Assembly (NCBI RefSeq): GCF_029892095.1
Contig: NZ_JARZAE010000004.1
Location: 8,246,001 to 8,310,000, forward strand
DNA length: 64,000 nucleotides
Direction of reading: 5' to 3'
Source of the DNA: Kitasatospora sp. MAP12-44
GTDB taxonomy: Bacteria; Actinomycetota; Actinomycetes; Streptomycetales; Streptomycetaceae
In this document: in pieces, positions 16,402 through 24,941 of the stretch
How positions within the stretch are numbered: position 1 is the first letter of the stretch
Layout of the letters: every line of letters begins with the position of its first letter
Notes under the pieces: model-generated
The model's input: only the letters and a program-made list of their open reading frames with translations
What the model was told of the DNA's origin: nothing
Database searches by the model: none
Made by a program: the position numbers and the translations under genes

Positions 16402-17565
16402 ATGCCCAAGACCGCCGAACAGCCGGCACCCCGGCAGCTGCTGCCCGCCGAGGAGCGCCACGCCGCCGAACTCGCCTTCCTCGCCGCCCACGACGACGGG
16501 CCCCGACCGCCCGGCTGGGTGCTCACCCCGAGTGCCGTGGTGACCTTCGTCTGCGGCAGCGAGGGCCAGGCCCTCACCCTGGCGCCGCGCCGCCGCAAGG
16601 ACGGCGAACTCCCGGCCAAGCTGGTGATCGCGCCGAAGTTCGTCGGCGAACGCGCCCTGGTGGAGCGCTGCGTGGTCACCCTGGCCGGTGAACGCGGGCT
16701 GCTGCTCGTCGGCGAGCCCGGCACCGCCAAGTCGATGCTCTCCGAACTGCTCGCCGCCGCGGTCAGCGGCACCAGCGACCTCACCGTCCAGGGCACCGCC
16801 GGCACCACCGAGGACGCCTTCCGCTACGGCTGGAACTACGCGCTGCTGCTCGCCCAGGGCCCGACGCCGCAAGCCCTGGTCGCCTCACCGGTGATGACCG
16901 CGATGCGGACCGGGCGGGTGGCCCGGATCGAGGAGATCACCCGCTGCCTGCCCGAGGTGCAGGACGCGCTGGTGTCGATCCTCTCCGACCGCCGGCTGAG
17001 CGTGCCCGAGCTCGCCGGCACCGCGGACTCCTTCGTGGCGGCCGCGCCCGGCTTCACCCTGGTCGCCACCGCCAACCTGCGCGACCGTGGCGTGTCGGAG
17101 ATGTCGGCCGCGCTCAAGCGCCGCTTCAACTTCGAGACCGTCCACCCGATCGCCGACGCCGAGGCCGAGATGTCGCTGGTCCGCGGCCAGGCCACCGCCG
17201 CCGTGCAGCGGGCCGGCGCCGCCTTCGGCGTGGACGACGCCGTCCTCGACGTGCTGGTCACGGTCTTCCGGGACCTGCGCACCGGACGCTCCGCCGAGGG
17301 CTGGGACGTCGAGCGGCCCGGCACGGTGATGTCCACCGCCGAGGCCGTCAACGTCGCCTCCTCGCTCGGTCTCGCCCGCGCGTACTTCGCCGGCGCCGAC
17401 GTCCTGGACCTGGTGCCCGGGCACCTGCTCGGCGCCGTCCACAAGGACGACCCGGCCGACCACGGCCGGCTGCTCGGCTACTGGGACGGGCCGGTGCGCC
17501 GCCGCGCCGAGGACGGCTCCGCGCTCTGGCGCCGCCTCTGGGACCTGCGGGAGAGCCTGCGGTGA
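16402..17565 (+). CDS. MoxR-type AAA+ ATPase (YehL-like)
   Basis: 387 aa, ribosome-binding site GAAGGA. Walker A GEPGTAKS at 104-111, degenerate Walker B VARIEEITR at 173-181, sensor 1 VATAN at 221-225, and the arginine-finger region SAALKRRF at 235-242, all in MoxR order. The ~75-residue N-terminal extension is family-typical for YehL relatives. MoxR ATPases form hexamers that remodel partners bearing VWA (MIDAS) domains; the next gene, coupled by ATGA, ends in exactly such a domain. Cytoplasmic. Confidence 0.9.
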   Translation: MPKTAEQPAPRQLLPAEERHAAELAFLAAHDDGPRPPGWVLTPSAVVTFVCGSEGQALTLAPRRRKDGELPAKLVIAPKFVGERALVERCVVTLAGERGLLLVGEPGTAKSMLSELLAAAVSGTSDLTVQGTAGTTEDAFRYGWNYALLLAQGPTPQALVASPVMTAMRTGRVARIEEITRCLPEVQDALVSILSDRRLSVPELAGTADSFVAAAPGFTLVATANLRDRGVSEMSAALKRRFNFETVHPIADAEAEMSLVRGQATAAVQRAGAAFGVDDAVLDVLVTVFRDLRTGRSAEGWDVERPGTVMSTAEAVNVASSLGLARAYFAGADVLDLVPGHLLGAVHKDDPADHGRLLGYWDGPVRRRAEDGSALWRRLWDLRESLR

Positions 17566-20500
17566 GCGCCGCACCCAGCCCCGGACCCAGCGCCGCACAC
17601 CTCGACGCAGCTATCGACCCAGCTATCGATGCAGCTGTCGACCCGCGGGAGGCGGTGGCCGCGCTCGCCGCGTGTGCGCGGCCGTACCTGATCGGCGTGC
17701 GGCACCACAGCCCGGCGCTCGCCGCCGTCGTGCCCGCGCTGCTGGAGGCCGCCGACCCGCAGGTGCTCTGCGTCGAGCTGCCGTCCGACTTCCAGCACTG
17801 GCTGCCCTATCTGGCGGACCCGGAGACGACCGCGCCGGTGGCCCTGGCCGGGACGGACGAGAGCGGGCGGTTGGGCTTCTACCCGTTCGCCGACTTCTCG
17901 CCCGAGCTCGCCGCGATCCGCTGGGCCCACCGGCGCGGCGTCGAGGTGCGCTGCTGCGACCTGCCGATGGCCGACCCCGACTGGTCGGCCCCCGAATCGG
18001 ACCAGCCGCAGCCCGGTCCGACCGCCGATCTGCTGTACGGCGACGCGCTGAGTGCCGCCGGCACCGGACGCGACGGCGACGACCTGTGGGACCGGTCGGT
18101 CGAGGTACGGGCCCCCGGCAGCACGCCGGAGGCCGTCCGGCGAGCCGCGCTCGCGGTCGGCTGGGCGCTTCGGCGCGACACCGCCGCCCGGGGCGGAGTG
18201 TCCGCCGGCGACCTCGCGCGGGAGGCGCGGATGCGCGCCGTGATCGCCGAGGCGGCGGCCGGCGGGCGGCGGGTGGCGGCGATCGTCGGCGCCTTCCACG
18301 GGCCCGCGCTCGTCGGCTCTCCCGTCACCACGTCTCCCGTCACCACTTCGTCCGTCGTCCCGGTGGCATCCGTCACCACCTCGCTCGTCCCCTACACCTT
18401 CGGCCTGCTCGACTCGCGCTCCGGCTACCCGGCCGGGATCCGCGACCCGAAGTGGCAGCAGGCGGTGCTCACCGCGCAGGGCGACCCCGAGCGGGTACGC
18501 GACGCCGCCGCCCGGGCGATCACCGAGCTGTGCCGCGAGCTGCGCGCCGCGGGCCACACCGCCGGCACCGGCGAGGCGGCCGAGACCCTGCGACTGGCCT
18601 GCGACCTCGCCCGGCTGCGCAACCTGCCCGCCCCCGGACGCGGCGAGCTGCTGGAGGCGGTGACCACCGTGCTCGGCCAAGGCGAGCCGCTCGGCCGCGG
18701 CCGAGCGCTGGCCCGGGCCCTGGAGACCGTCCTGGTCGGCGCCGACCGCGGCCGGACCGCCCCCGGTACGCCCCGCTCCGGGCTCGGCCCCGCCGTCGAG
18801 GCCGAACTCGCCGACCTGCGGCTGCCCGGCCCCGACCAGCCCGAGGCGCGCGAGCTGCGCCTGGACCCGCTGCGCTCAGCCCTCGACGCGCGGCGCGAGG
18901 TCCTGCTGCAGCGCCTGCGGATCTGCGGCATCGGTTACGGCGAGCCGGTGGCCGTCGCCGCCGCAGGTGACGCCGGCGCCCTCACCACCCGGTGGCGGCT
19001 GGCCTGGACCCCCGCCGCCACGGCCCGGCTCGACCTCGCGGGCGTGCGCGGTGTGACGGCCGAACTCGCCGCCGCCGGCACCCTGCGCGAGAACGCCCAC
19101 CGCCAGGCCGCCGAGGGCGGCCCCACCTGCGGCCAACTCCTGGACGCGCTGCGCCTGGCGGCCTGCTGCGATCTGCCCGCGCTGGTCGCCGAGCGGCTCG
19201 CCGAGGCGGCCGTGCTGCTGCCCGGCTCCGCCACCCTGCCCGAACTCCTCACCGCCCTGGACCTGTTGGAGTCCCTGAAGCGCGGACACCTGCCGGGCGC
19301 CGACCCGGCCGGCCGCGAGCAGGCCGGCGAACTCGCCGTCACCCTGCTGGACGCGGCGGTCCGCGGCCTGCCCGGCCTGGCCGGCAGCGACGACCCCGAG
19401 GACGCCGCCGCCCTGGTCGCCCTCGCCACCCGGGCCGGCGAGCAGCGCCTCGGCCTGCGCCTGGACGACGCGCTTGCCACCCTCGCCCGGACGGGCGCGC
19501 CGCTCGTCCAGGGCGCCGCACTGGCCGCCCGCGTGCTGCTCGACCTCGACGGCGCCGACACGCTGGGCACCCGCGCCGCCGGCTGGGTCGACACTGCGAC
19601 CGGTCCGGACAGCCGCCGCCGGCTCGCCCGCCAACTGGCCGGTCTGCTCACCGCCGGGGGCCCGCTGCTCCAGGGCGCGCCCGCCGCCCTCGCCCCGCTG
19701 CTCGACCGGGTGGACCAGCTGCCCGACCGGGGTTTCCTGGACCGCCTGCCGGCGCTGCGCGGCGGCTTCGACGCCCTCACCCCCGCCGCGCGCGGCCGGC
19801 TCCTTCAGACCGTCACCGAACGCCTGGGCGAGCGCCCCGACTTGACGCTCACCGCCGCGCCGGAGCTGATCGCCCTGTGGACGGCCGCCGACGCCGCGGC
19901 CGCCGCGGCCCTGCGGGCGCTGCGGCTGCCGGGGTTGCGGGATCCCGACCTTGCCCCTGTCCCTGCTCCTGCCGCTGACCCCGTCCCCGTCCCCGTGCCG
20001 GCTCCCGCGCCGCTGCCACCGCCCGCCGACCGCCTCTCGCCCGCCGACCGCTGGCGCCTGCTGCTCGGCCGCGAGCCCGAGCGGCTGCCCTCGGGCGCCC
20101 GCCGCTACGCGCGCGCCCTCGACGAGCTCTACGGCGCCGGGCGCGGCGAGGGCGCCGCCGATCTGCCCGAGGGCGCAGCCGCCGGCGGCGGCCAGAAGGC
20201 CTCGTTCCCGACCGCCCGCGACTGGGCCGAGGAACTCGACGCCCTGTTCGGCGCGGACGTCCGCGAGGAGGTGCTCGGCCGTGCCGCCGAATCCGGCCGC
20301 ACCGACGTCCTGGCCGAGCTCGACCCGGCGGCGGTGCGCCCGTCCGTGGAGCTGCTGACCTCCGTACTGAACCTGGCCGGCGGCCTGCCCGAACACCAAC
20401 TGGCCAAGCTGCGCCCCCTGGTGCGCCGTCTGGTCGACGAGCTGGCCCGCGAGCTGGCGACCCGGCTGCGTCCGGCCCTGACCGGACTGGCCACGCCCCG

Positions 20501-21149
20501 GCCGACCCGCCGCCCCGGTGGTCGGCTCGACCTGCCGCGCACCCTGCGCGCCAACCTGGTGCACACCCGGCGGCTGGAGGACGGGCGCACCGTCGTCGTC
20601 CCCGAGCGGCCGGTGTTCGGCACCCGGGCCGGCCGGCAGGCCGACTGGCGGCTGATCCTGGTGGTGGACGTGTCCGGCTCGATGGAGGCCTCCGTCATCT
20701 GGTCGGCCCTGACCGCAGCCGTGCTGGGCGGGGTGCCGACCCTCTCCACGCACTTCCTGGCGTTCTCGACCCAGGTGCTTGATCTGACCGAGCGGGTCAG
20801 CGACCCGCTCTCCCTACTCCTGGAGGTCCGGGTCGGCGGCGGCACCCATATCGCGGCCGCGCTGGCCCACGCCCGGTCCCTGGTGAGCGTGCCCAGCCGC
20901 ACGCTGGTGGTGGTCGTCAGCGACTTCGAGGAGGGCTACCCGATCGGCGGCCTGCTCGCCGAGGTCCGCGCACTCGCCTCCTCCGGTGCGCACCTGATGG
21001 GCTGCGCCGCACTGGACGACACCGGCAGCCCGCGCTACTCCGTGCCGGTCGCCCAGCAGCTCGTGGCCGCCGGCATGCCGGTGGCCGCCCTCAGCCCGCT
21101 CGCCCTCGCCCGCTGGGTCGGCGACCGCCTCCGCGGAGAGCCCCGATGA
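17562..21149 (+). CDS. DUF5682-VWA fusion protein (YehM + YehP equivalent)
   Basis: 1195 aa. N-terminal ~300 residues: DUF5682, starting at IGVRHHSPALA (His48, His49), then VLCVELPSDF (Glu72) and AAIVGAFHGPALV; this His...Glu...G-x-x-H arrangement recalls the EreA/ChaN/TraB (TIKI-like) metal-hydrolase superfamily, an inference. A long helical middle and a Pro-rich linker (~795-830, repeated VPVPAPA) follow. The C-terminal CoxE-like VWA domain has an intact MIDAS: VVDVSGSM (Asp1036, Ser1038, Ser1040), GGGTH (Thr1095) and SDFEEG (Asp1121). In E. coli these are two genes. MIDAS proteins are the usual clients of MoxR ATPases. Confidence 0.85.
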   Translation: MSAAPSPGPSAAHLDAAIDPAIDAAVDPREAVAALAACARPYLIGVRHHSPALAAVVPALLEAADPQVLCVELPSDFQHWLPYLADPETTAPVALAGTDESGRLGFYPFADFSPELAAIRWAHRRGVEVRCCDLPMADPDWSAPESDQPQPGPTADLLYGDALSAAGTGRDGDDLWDRSVEVRAPGSTPEAVRRAALAVGWALRRDTAARGGVSAGDLAREARMRAVIAEAAAGGRRVAAIVGAFHGPALVGSPVTTSPVTTSSVVPVASVTTSLVPYTFGLLDSRSGYPAGIRDPKWQQAVLTAQGDPERVRDAAARAITELCRELRAAGHTAGTGEAAETLRLACDLARLRNLPAPGRGELLEAVTTVLGQGEPLGRGRALARALETVLVGADRGRTAPGTPRSGLGPAVEAELADLRLPGPDQPEARELRLDPLRSALDARREVLLQRLRICGIGYGEPVAVAAAGDAGALTTRWRLAWTPAATARLDLAGVRGVTAELAAAGTLRENAHRQAAEGGPTCGQLLDALRLAACCDLPALVAERLAEAAVLLPGSATLPELLTALDLLESLKRGHLPGADPAGREQAGELAVTLLDAAVRGLPGLAGSDDPEDAAALVALATRAGEQRLGLRLDDALATLARTGAPLVQGAALAARVLLDLDGADTLGTRAAGWVDTATGPDSRRRLARQLAGLLTAGGPLLQGAPAALAPLLDRVDQLPDRGFLDRLPALRGGFDALTPAARGRLLQTVTERLGERPDLTLTAAPELIALWTAADAAAAAALRALRLPGLRDPDLAPVPAPAADPVPVPVPAPAPLPPPADRLSPADRWRLLLGREPERLPSGARRYARALDELYGAGRGEGAADLPEGAAAGGGQKASFPTARDWAEELDALFGADVREEVLGRAAESGRTDVLAELDPAAVRPSVELLTSVLNLAGGLPEHQLAKLRPLVRRLVDELARELATRLRPALTGLATPRPTRRPGGRLDLPRTLRANLVHTRRLEDGRTVVVPERPVFGTRAGRQADWRLILVVDVSGSMEASVIWSALTAAVLGGVPTLSTHFLAFSTQVLDLTERVSDPLSLLLEVRVGGGTHIAAALAHARSLVSVPSRTLVVVVSDFEEGYPIGGLLAEVRALASSGAHLMGCAALDDTGSPRYSVPVAQQLVAAGMPVAALSPLALARWVGDRLRGEPR

Positions 21150-23002
21150 CACCTGACCTCTCCATCTCCCTCCCGATCTCCCTCCCGCCGGTGGCACCAC
21201 AGGTGGTCGCCGCCGCGGTCGAGGGCTTGACCTCCAGGCTGCGCAAGAAGCTGGACGACGCCATCCAGCAGTACGCCGCCCTGCCCGTCACCGCCCTGCC
21301 CGCTTCAGCGGCAGCGGACGGGGGCGGCGTCGCCGTCCGCTGCGGCGAGGACGCCGAGGTCACCCTGCTGCCCGGGCCCGACGGCGCCATCACCGACCCG
21401 GCGCAGGCGAGCTGCAGCTGCCTGCTCGCGCCGCGCTGCCTGCACCGCGCGGCGGTCCTGGGCGCCTGCCCGATCGCCGACAGCACCCCGCCCCCGCCGC
21501 CTCCCACCGCTCCCACCCCGCTCACGCCGCCACCCGCCACCGTCGTCCCGACCGCCGACCAGACCCACGCCGCCCGCGAGCTCTGGTCGGCCGCCGCGGC
21601 CGTCCTCGCCGCCGGCGTGCCCGCGGCCGGGGCGGTCCTGCAGGCCGAACTGCTGCGCGCCGCACACACCGCCCGGCTGGCCGGGCTCCACCGGGCCGAG
21701 GCCGCCGCCCTGCGGGTGGTCCGCGGACTGCGCGGCGCCCGGGCCCGGCAGGACGGCCACCGGCTCGCCGACCTGGTCACGGCGATCAGTGAACTCCTGC
21801 TCACCACCGGCTCGTTGAGCGCGAGCGAGGTCGACGCCGCGCTGCTGGGCACCGTGCGGCGCAGCTACCAGCCCGGCGGCTCGCTGCGCGTCCACGGGGT
21901 CTGCCGAGAGCCGGTGCTCACCGCGACCGGCTACGGCGGCGTGGTCACCCACCTGGTCACCGAGGACGGCCGCTGGTTCTCGGTCGCCGACGTCAAGCCG
22001 GGCGGCCCGGCCCGCGCCCGAGGGGCCGGTACGGCGCCGGTGGCGGTGGGCTCCGCCGCCCTGGACCACGCGCAGCTCTCCCGGGGCGGGCTGCTGGTCT
22101 CCGGCGCCACCGTCTCCGCCGACGGCCGACTCGGCTCGGGCGGCGGCGTGCGGGCCAACCCCGTGGCCGGTCTCGACTGGTCGACCGGCCCGCTGGCCGA
22201 ACTCTTCGCCCGTCCGCTCGCCGAGGCCGCAGCCGAACGGCTCGCCGACGGGCCGCTCGCCGACCCCGAGCAGACCGGCCGGGTGCGCGGGCTGGTCGGC
22301 TGCGACCTGCTGGTCGTCGGCGCGCTGGCCGACTGCGTCCTCGCCCGAGAAGTCGACCCCGCCGACTTCTCGGGCAGCGGCCCGCTGATCCGGCTTCGCG
22401 CCGCCCACCCCCACCCCGACCTCGGCCACCGCGCGAACCTCGCCCAACTCGCCGCGCACCCCGGCGTCCTGATCCGCGTCCTGGGCAGGATCGACCCCGA
22501 CCACGCCAGCACCCTGCGCCCGCTGGCGGTGGGCCCCGTACCAGGCGCCGAGCGGACCCTGCGGCTGCCGCCGGACTGGCAGGGCCGCGCCGACCTCGGC
22601 TACGACCGCCTCCAGGGCGTCCACTTCCCGCCGGCCGCCGGCCCCGCCGCCACCCCCACCGCACCGACCACCGCCGGCCCCGACCCGCTGGCCGACTCGC
22701 CGCTCTGGCGGGTGCGCCGACTGGTCGAACTCGCCGTCGCCGGCGGTCGCCGTGCCACCGCCGAGTCCGCCCGCAGCGGTGACCCCCGCTCCGACGCGGC
22801 CGCCCTGCGCCGGACCGGATTCCACACCGCCGCCGCACTGACCACAGCCCTGACCACCGAAGCCGACCGCCGCACCCGCGACACCTTCGGCCGCCTCGGC
22901 GACCCCGCCACCGACCGCTACGCCGCGAACTGGCTGGCCACCACCCTCCACCTCACCGCCGCCGAACGCGAACTGGTCCGCGCCACCTGGACCTCCCCGT
23001 AA
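21146..23002 (+). CDS. SWIM zinc-finger protein (YehQ-like)
   Basis: 618 aa, ATG overlapping the upstream TGA. A SWIM finger sits near the N-terminus: Cys90-x-Cys92-x5-Cys98-x-His100 (SCSCLLAPRCLHRAAVLG). SWIM domains bind DNA or protein partners. Two Pro/Thr-rich linkers follow (~112-137 and ~490-512). The rest is mostly helical with a beta-rich centre. It is the last gene of the five-gene operon; its stop lies 2 bases before the stop of a convergent gene, so no separate terminator fits between them. Confidence 0.82.
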   Translation: MTPDLSISLPISLPPVAPQVVAAAVEGLTSRLRKKLDDAIQQYAALPVTALPASAAADGGGVAVRCGEDAEVTLLPGPDGAITDPAQASCSCLLAPRCLHRAAVLGACPIADSTPPPPPPTAPTPLTPPPATVVPTADQTHAARELWSAAAAVLAAGVPAAGAVLQAELLRAAHTARLAGLHRAEAAALRVVRGLRGARARQDGHRLADLVTAISELLLTTGSLSASEVDAALLGTVRRSYQPGGSLRVHGVCREPVLTATGYGGVVTHLVTEDGRWFSVADVKPGGPARARGAGTAPVAVGSAALDHAQLSRGGLLVSGATVSADGRLGSGGGVRANPVAGLDWSTGPLAELFARPLAEAAAERLADGPLADPEQTGRVRGLVGCDLLVVGALADCVLAREVDPADFSGSGPLIRLRAAHPHPDLGHRANLAQLAAHPGVLIRVLGRIDPDHASTLRPLAVGPVPGAERTLRLPPDWQGRADLGYDRLQGVHFPPAAGPAATPTAPTTAGPDPLADSPLWRVRRLVELAVAGGRRATAESARSGDPRSDAAALRRTGFHTAAALTTALTTEADRRTRDTFGRLGDPATDRYAANWLATTLHLTAAERELVRATWTSP

Positions 23003-23004
23003 CG

Positions 23005-24015
23005 TCAGAGAAGTAGGAGGCCCAGCAGGGAGGAGGGGAACCAGCCCTCCAGGGAGCGCAGTTCGGGTTCGGTGGCGGGATGGGTTGCCAGGATGGCCTG
23101 GCGCACCTCGCCGCCCCCGTCGAGGGTGCTCATGCCGGCGCTGGCCAGCGTGATCGTGAGGCCGTCGCGCTGCAGGACGTACCGGTTCGCTCCGTCGGTC
23201 CAGAGGCCGCCCGGCTCCGGCAGGCAGGGGGTGAACGGGCTGCTGGTGAGGTTCTCGCCATCCGCGGACGGCAGAAGACGGCCGCAGGGGTCGCTGTAGC
23301 CCGAGGAGACCGTCTCGACGGCGGACTTGTCGAAGCCGTCGCTGATTCCGCCGGTGTTGTCCAGGTCCGCCTGGTCGCTGAGCACGAAGACTGCCCGATG
23401 CCCGTCCCCACTCATCCCGGTGATCTGCACATCCGGCGAGAGGACCGGCTGCAGCAGCGACCGGGACGGGATGCCGGTGCCGAGCAACAGGTCCCGGACC
23501 CCCAGCTCCTGCTGCATCGCCCGCAGCGGGAGCGCGAGCACGAACACGCCCAGCAGCGTGCCGACGGCCGCCAGCAGGGCGGCGCGTGAGCGCAGCACCA
23601 CGGCGCCGGCCAGGGCGAAGGGCGGGAGGGCGAACACCAGCACGCTCAGCAGGCCGGGGCGGAAGGGCAGCAGCAGGGCCAGCCCGTGGAGGACGGCGAG
23701 GTCGAGCGCGATCAGCGCGGGTGCCAGCAGCCAGCGCCGCCTGGGGGCGGACGGCCGCAGGGCTTGGACGCCGAAGAAGAGCGCGGGCGCGATGGCCGCG
23801 AGTGTCACCGACAGGCGCAGGATCGCGAGGACACGCCCGTCCTCCGGGGAGTCGGAGTACTGGACACCGCTGCCGATGATCACCCAGGCCAACGACGGGA
23901 GGGCACAGGCTGCACCGAGGATGACGACCTGCCAGCGCCGGCTCGGGGCAGGCCGAGCCGGCGGGCGCCACTGCGCTGGGACCGCGTACGGATTGTGCGG
24001 TTCGACAGCGGCCAT
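23005..24015 (-). CDS. Membrane protein of unknown function
   Basis: 336 aa. A Pro-rich cytoplasmic start (NPYAVPAQWRPPARPAP) precedes about five hydrophobic segments (~29-50, 67-84, 94-114, 120-140, 146-162). A ~170-residue extracytoplasmic domain follows, with two Cys (DPCGRLL and TPCLPEPGG) that could form a disulfide, and a short hydrophobic end. No family recognised. It is transcribed convergently to the MoxR-VWA operon, so it is unlikely to belong to it. Confidence 0.7.
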   Translation of the reverse strand: MAAVEPHNPYAVPAQWRPPARPAPSRRWQVVILGAACALPSLAWVIIGSGVQYSDSPEDGRVLAILRLSVTLAAIAPALFFGVQALRPSAPRRRWLLAPALIALDLAVLHGLALLLPFRPGLLSVLVFALPPFALAGAVVLRSRAALLAAVGTLLGVFVLALPLRAMQQELGVRDLLLGTGIPSRSLLQPVLSPDVQITGMSGDGHRAVFVLSDQADLDNTGGISDGFDKSAVETVSSGYSDPCGRLLPSADGENLTSSPFTPCLPEPGGLWTDGANRYVLQRDGLTITLASAGMSTLDGGGEVRQAILATHPATEPELRSLEGWFPSSLLGLLLL

Positions 24016-24257
24016 CGCTTCCCCCTGGTGTTCGGTGCCGATCCATCACTGGGACGAGCTCGCGCGGATCTTGGTTGCGGCAGGCAGGGGCAGGCGATCG
24101 GGTGGCCAGGGGCCGTTTCGTCAAGGTGTCGTCAAGGAGGGCGGCGTTCGCGTAGTCCGGGCGTCAAGGGCGGGGGCGGGTGGGGCGTGGTGGGGCTCCA
24201 CTGGAGCTGCGGGCCGGACGTACCGGAATCCCCGCGCCCGGAAGGAGACGATCCGCC

Positions 24258-24491
24258 ATGACCACCACCGAGGACGAACGCCGACTCGGACCGCTTGGTC
24301 AGCTCGGCCGCTTCGGCCCGCTGCGCCGGCCGGTGCCGGACGCGGTGCGGCGCGGTCTGCTGAGGGAGGCCGCCCCCGTCGTGGAGCAGGACGAGCAGGA
24401 TGAGAGCGCCGACGCACCGGCCACCCTCCCGGTGGAGCAAGGACGCACCAGGGCGGCGCACTGCCGGATCGCCATGCAATACCTGGACTGA
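24258..24491 (+). CDS. 77-aa acidic peptide at the head of a lysA-like operon
   Basis: ATG at 24258 with GAAGGAGA about 9 bases upstream. The N-terminal half is basic and repetitive (LGPLGQLGRFGPLRRPVP), the middle very acidic (EQDEQDESADAP), and the end GRTRAAHCRIAMQYLD holds the only Cys and aromatic residue. No signal peptide or known domain. It precedes a SAV_915-like gene and a PLP decarboxylase in the same orientation, so it may be a substrate, carrier or accessory peptide for that enzyme. That is inference from context only. Confidence 0.6.
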   Translation: MTTTEDERRLGPLGQLGRFGPLRRPVPDAVRRGLLREAAPVVEQDEQDESADAPATLPVEQGRTRAAHCRIAMQYLD

Positions 24492-24560
24492 GACCCCCTG
24501 CCGTCCCCTGCCGTCCCCTCCCCACCTGATCTCACCCGATCCCCACCGGAGGTACCAGCC

Positions 24561-24941
24561 GTGAGCCACGCAGGCGCTCGATCGAAGGCGCGTGACGAGC
24601 ACACCGTTCGCCATGTGCCGGTCCGGATCGTCGGATCCGTCCAAGTACTGCGACTGTTCCGGCAGCGCGACGGCAGCCGCTGTGCTGTCGCCTTCAGCTC
24701 GGCCCGAGCTCTGCACACGCTGCTCGGCGCCGACCAGGCGTCGGCCGAGCTGACCGAGCCCGCCCTGCGGGCGCTGATCGCTCCGCTCGGCGTCCGCCGC
24801 CTGGTCCTGGACCCCAAGCTCGTAGCCCCGCCGGTCACCGGCCACCCGGCCCGCGCCGCTGCCTCCCCGGCCCCCGCTTCCCCGGCTCCCGCCTCCCAGA
24901 CTCCCGCATCCGCCGCTCTCAGCAGGAGCATCACCTCATGA
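24561..24941 (+). CDS. SAV_915-like small protein
   Basis: 126 aa from GTG 24561 with CCGGAGGT upstream. Residues ~15-90 form a compact alpha/beta domain (VPVRIVGSVQVLRLFRQRDG, SSARALHTLLG, APLGVRRLVLDPKLVAPP) that I associate with the SAV_915-type streptomycete family of unknown function. The last 30 residues are an Ala/Ser/Pro repeat tail. Its TGA overlaps the ATG of the decarboxylase gene, so the two are translationally coupled. Confidence 0.6.
   Translation: MSHAGARSKARDEHTVRHVPVRIVGSVQVLRLFRQRDGSRCAVAFSSARALHTLLGADQASAELTEPALRALIAPLGVRRLVLDPKLVAPPVTGHPARAAASPAPASPAPASQTPASAALSRSITS

Noticed and set aside
11161..16872. Very long minus-strand open frames (up to ~1100 codons) across the 1650-aa gene and MoxR gene
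   Set aside because: They are Gly/Arg/Ala/Gln-rich with no domains and arise because strong GC bias on the plus strand removes stops in the complementary frame.
21305..24124. 939-codon minus-strand frame over the SWIM gene and into the membrane gene
   Set aside because: Low-complexity composition, no ribosome-binding site, and conflicts with two well-supported genes.
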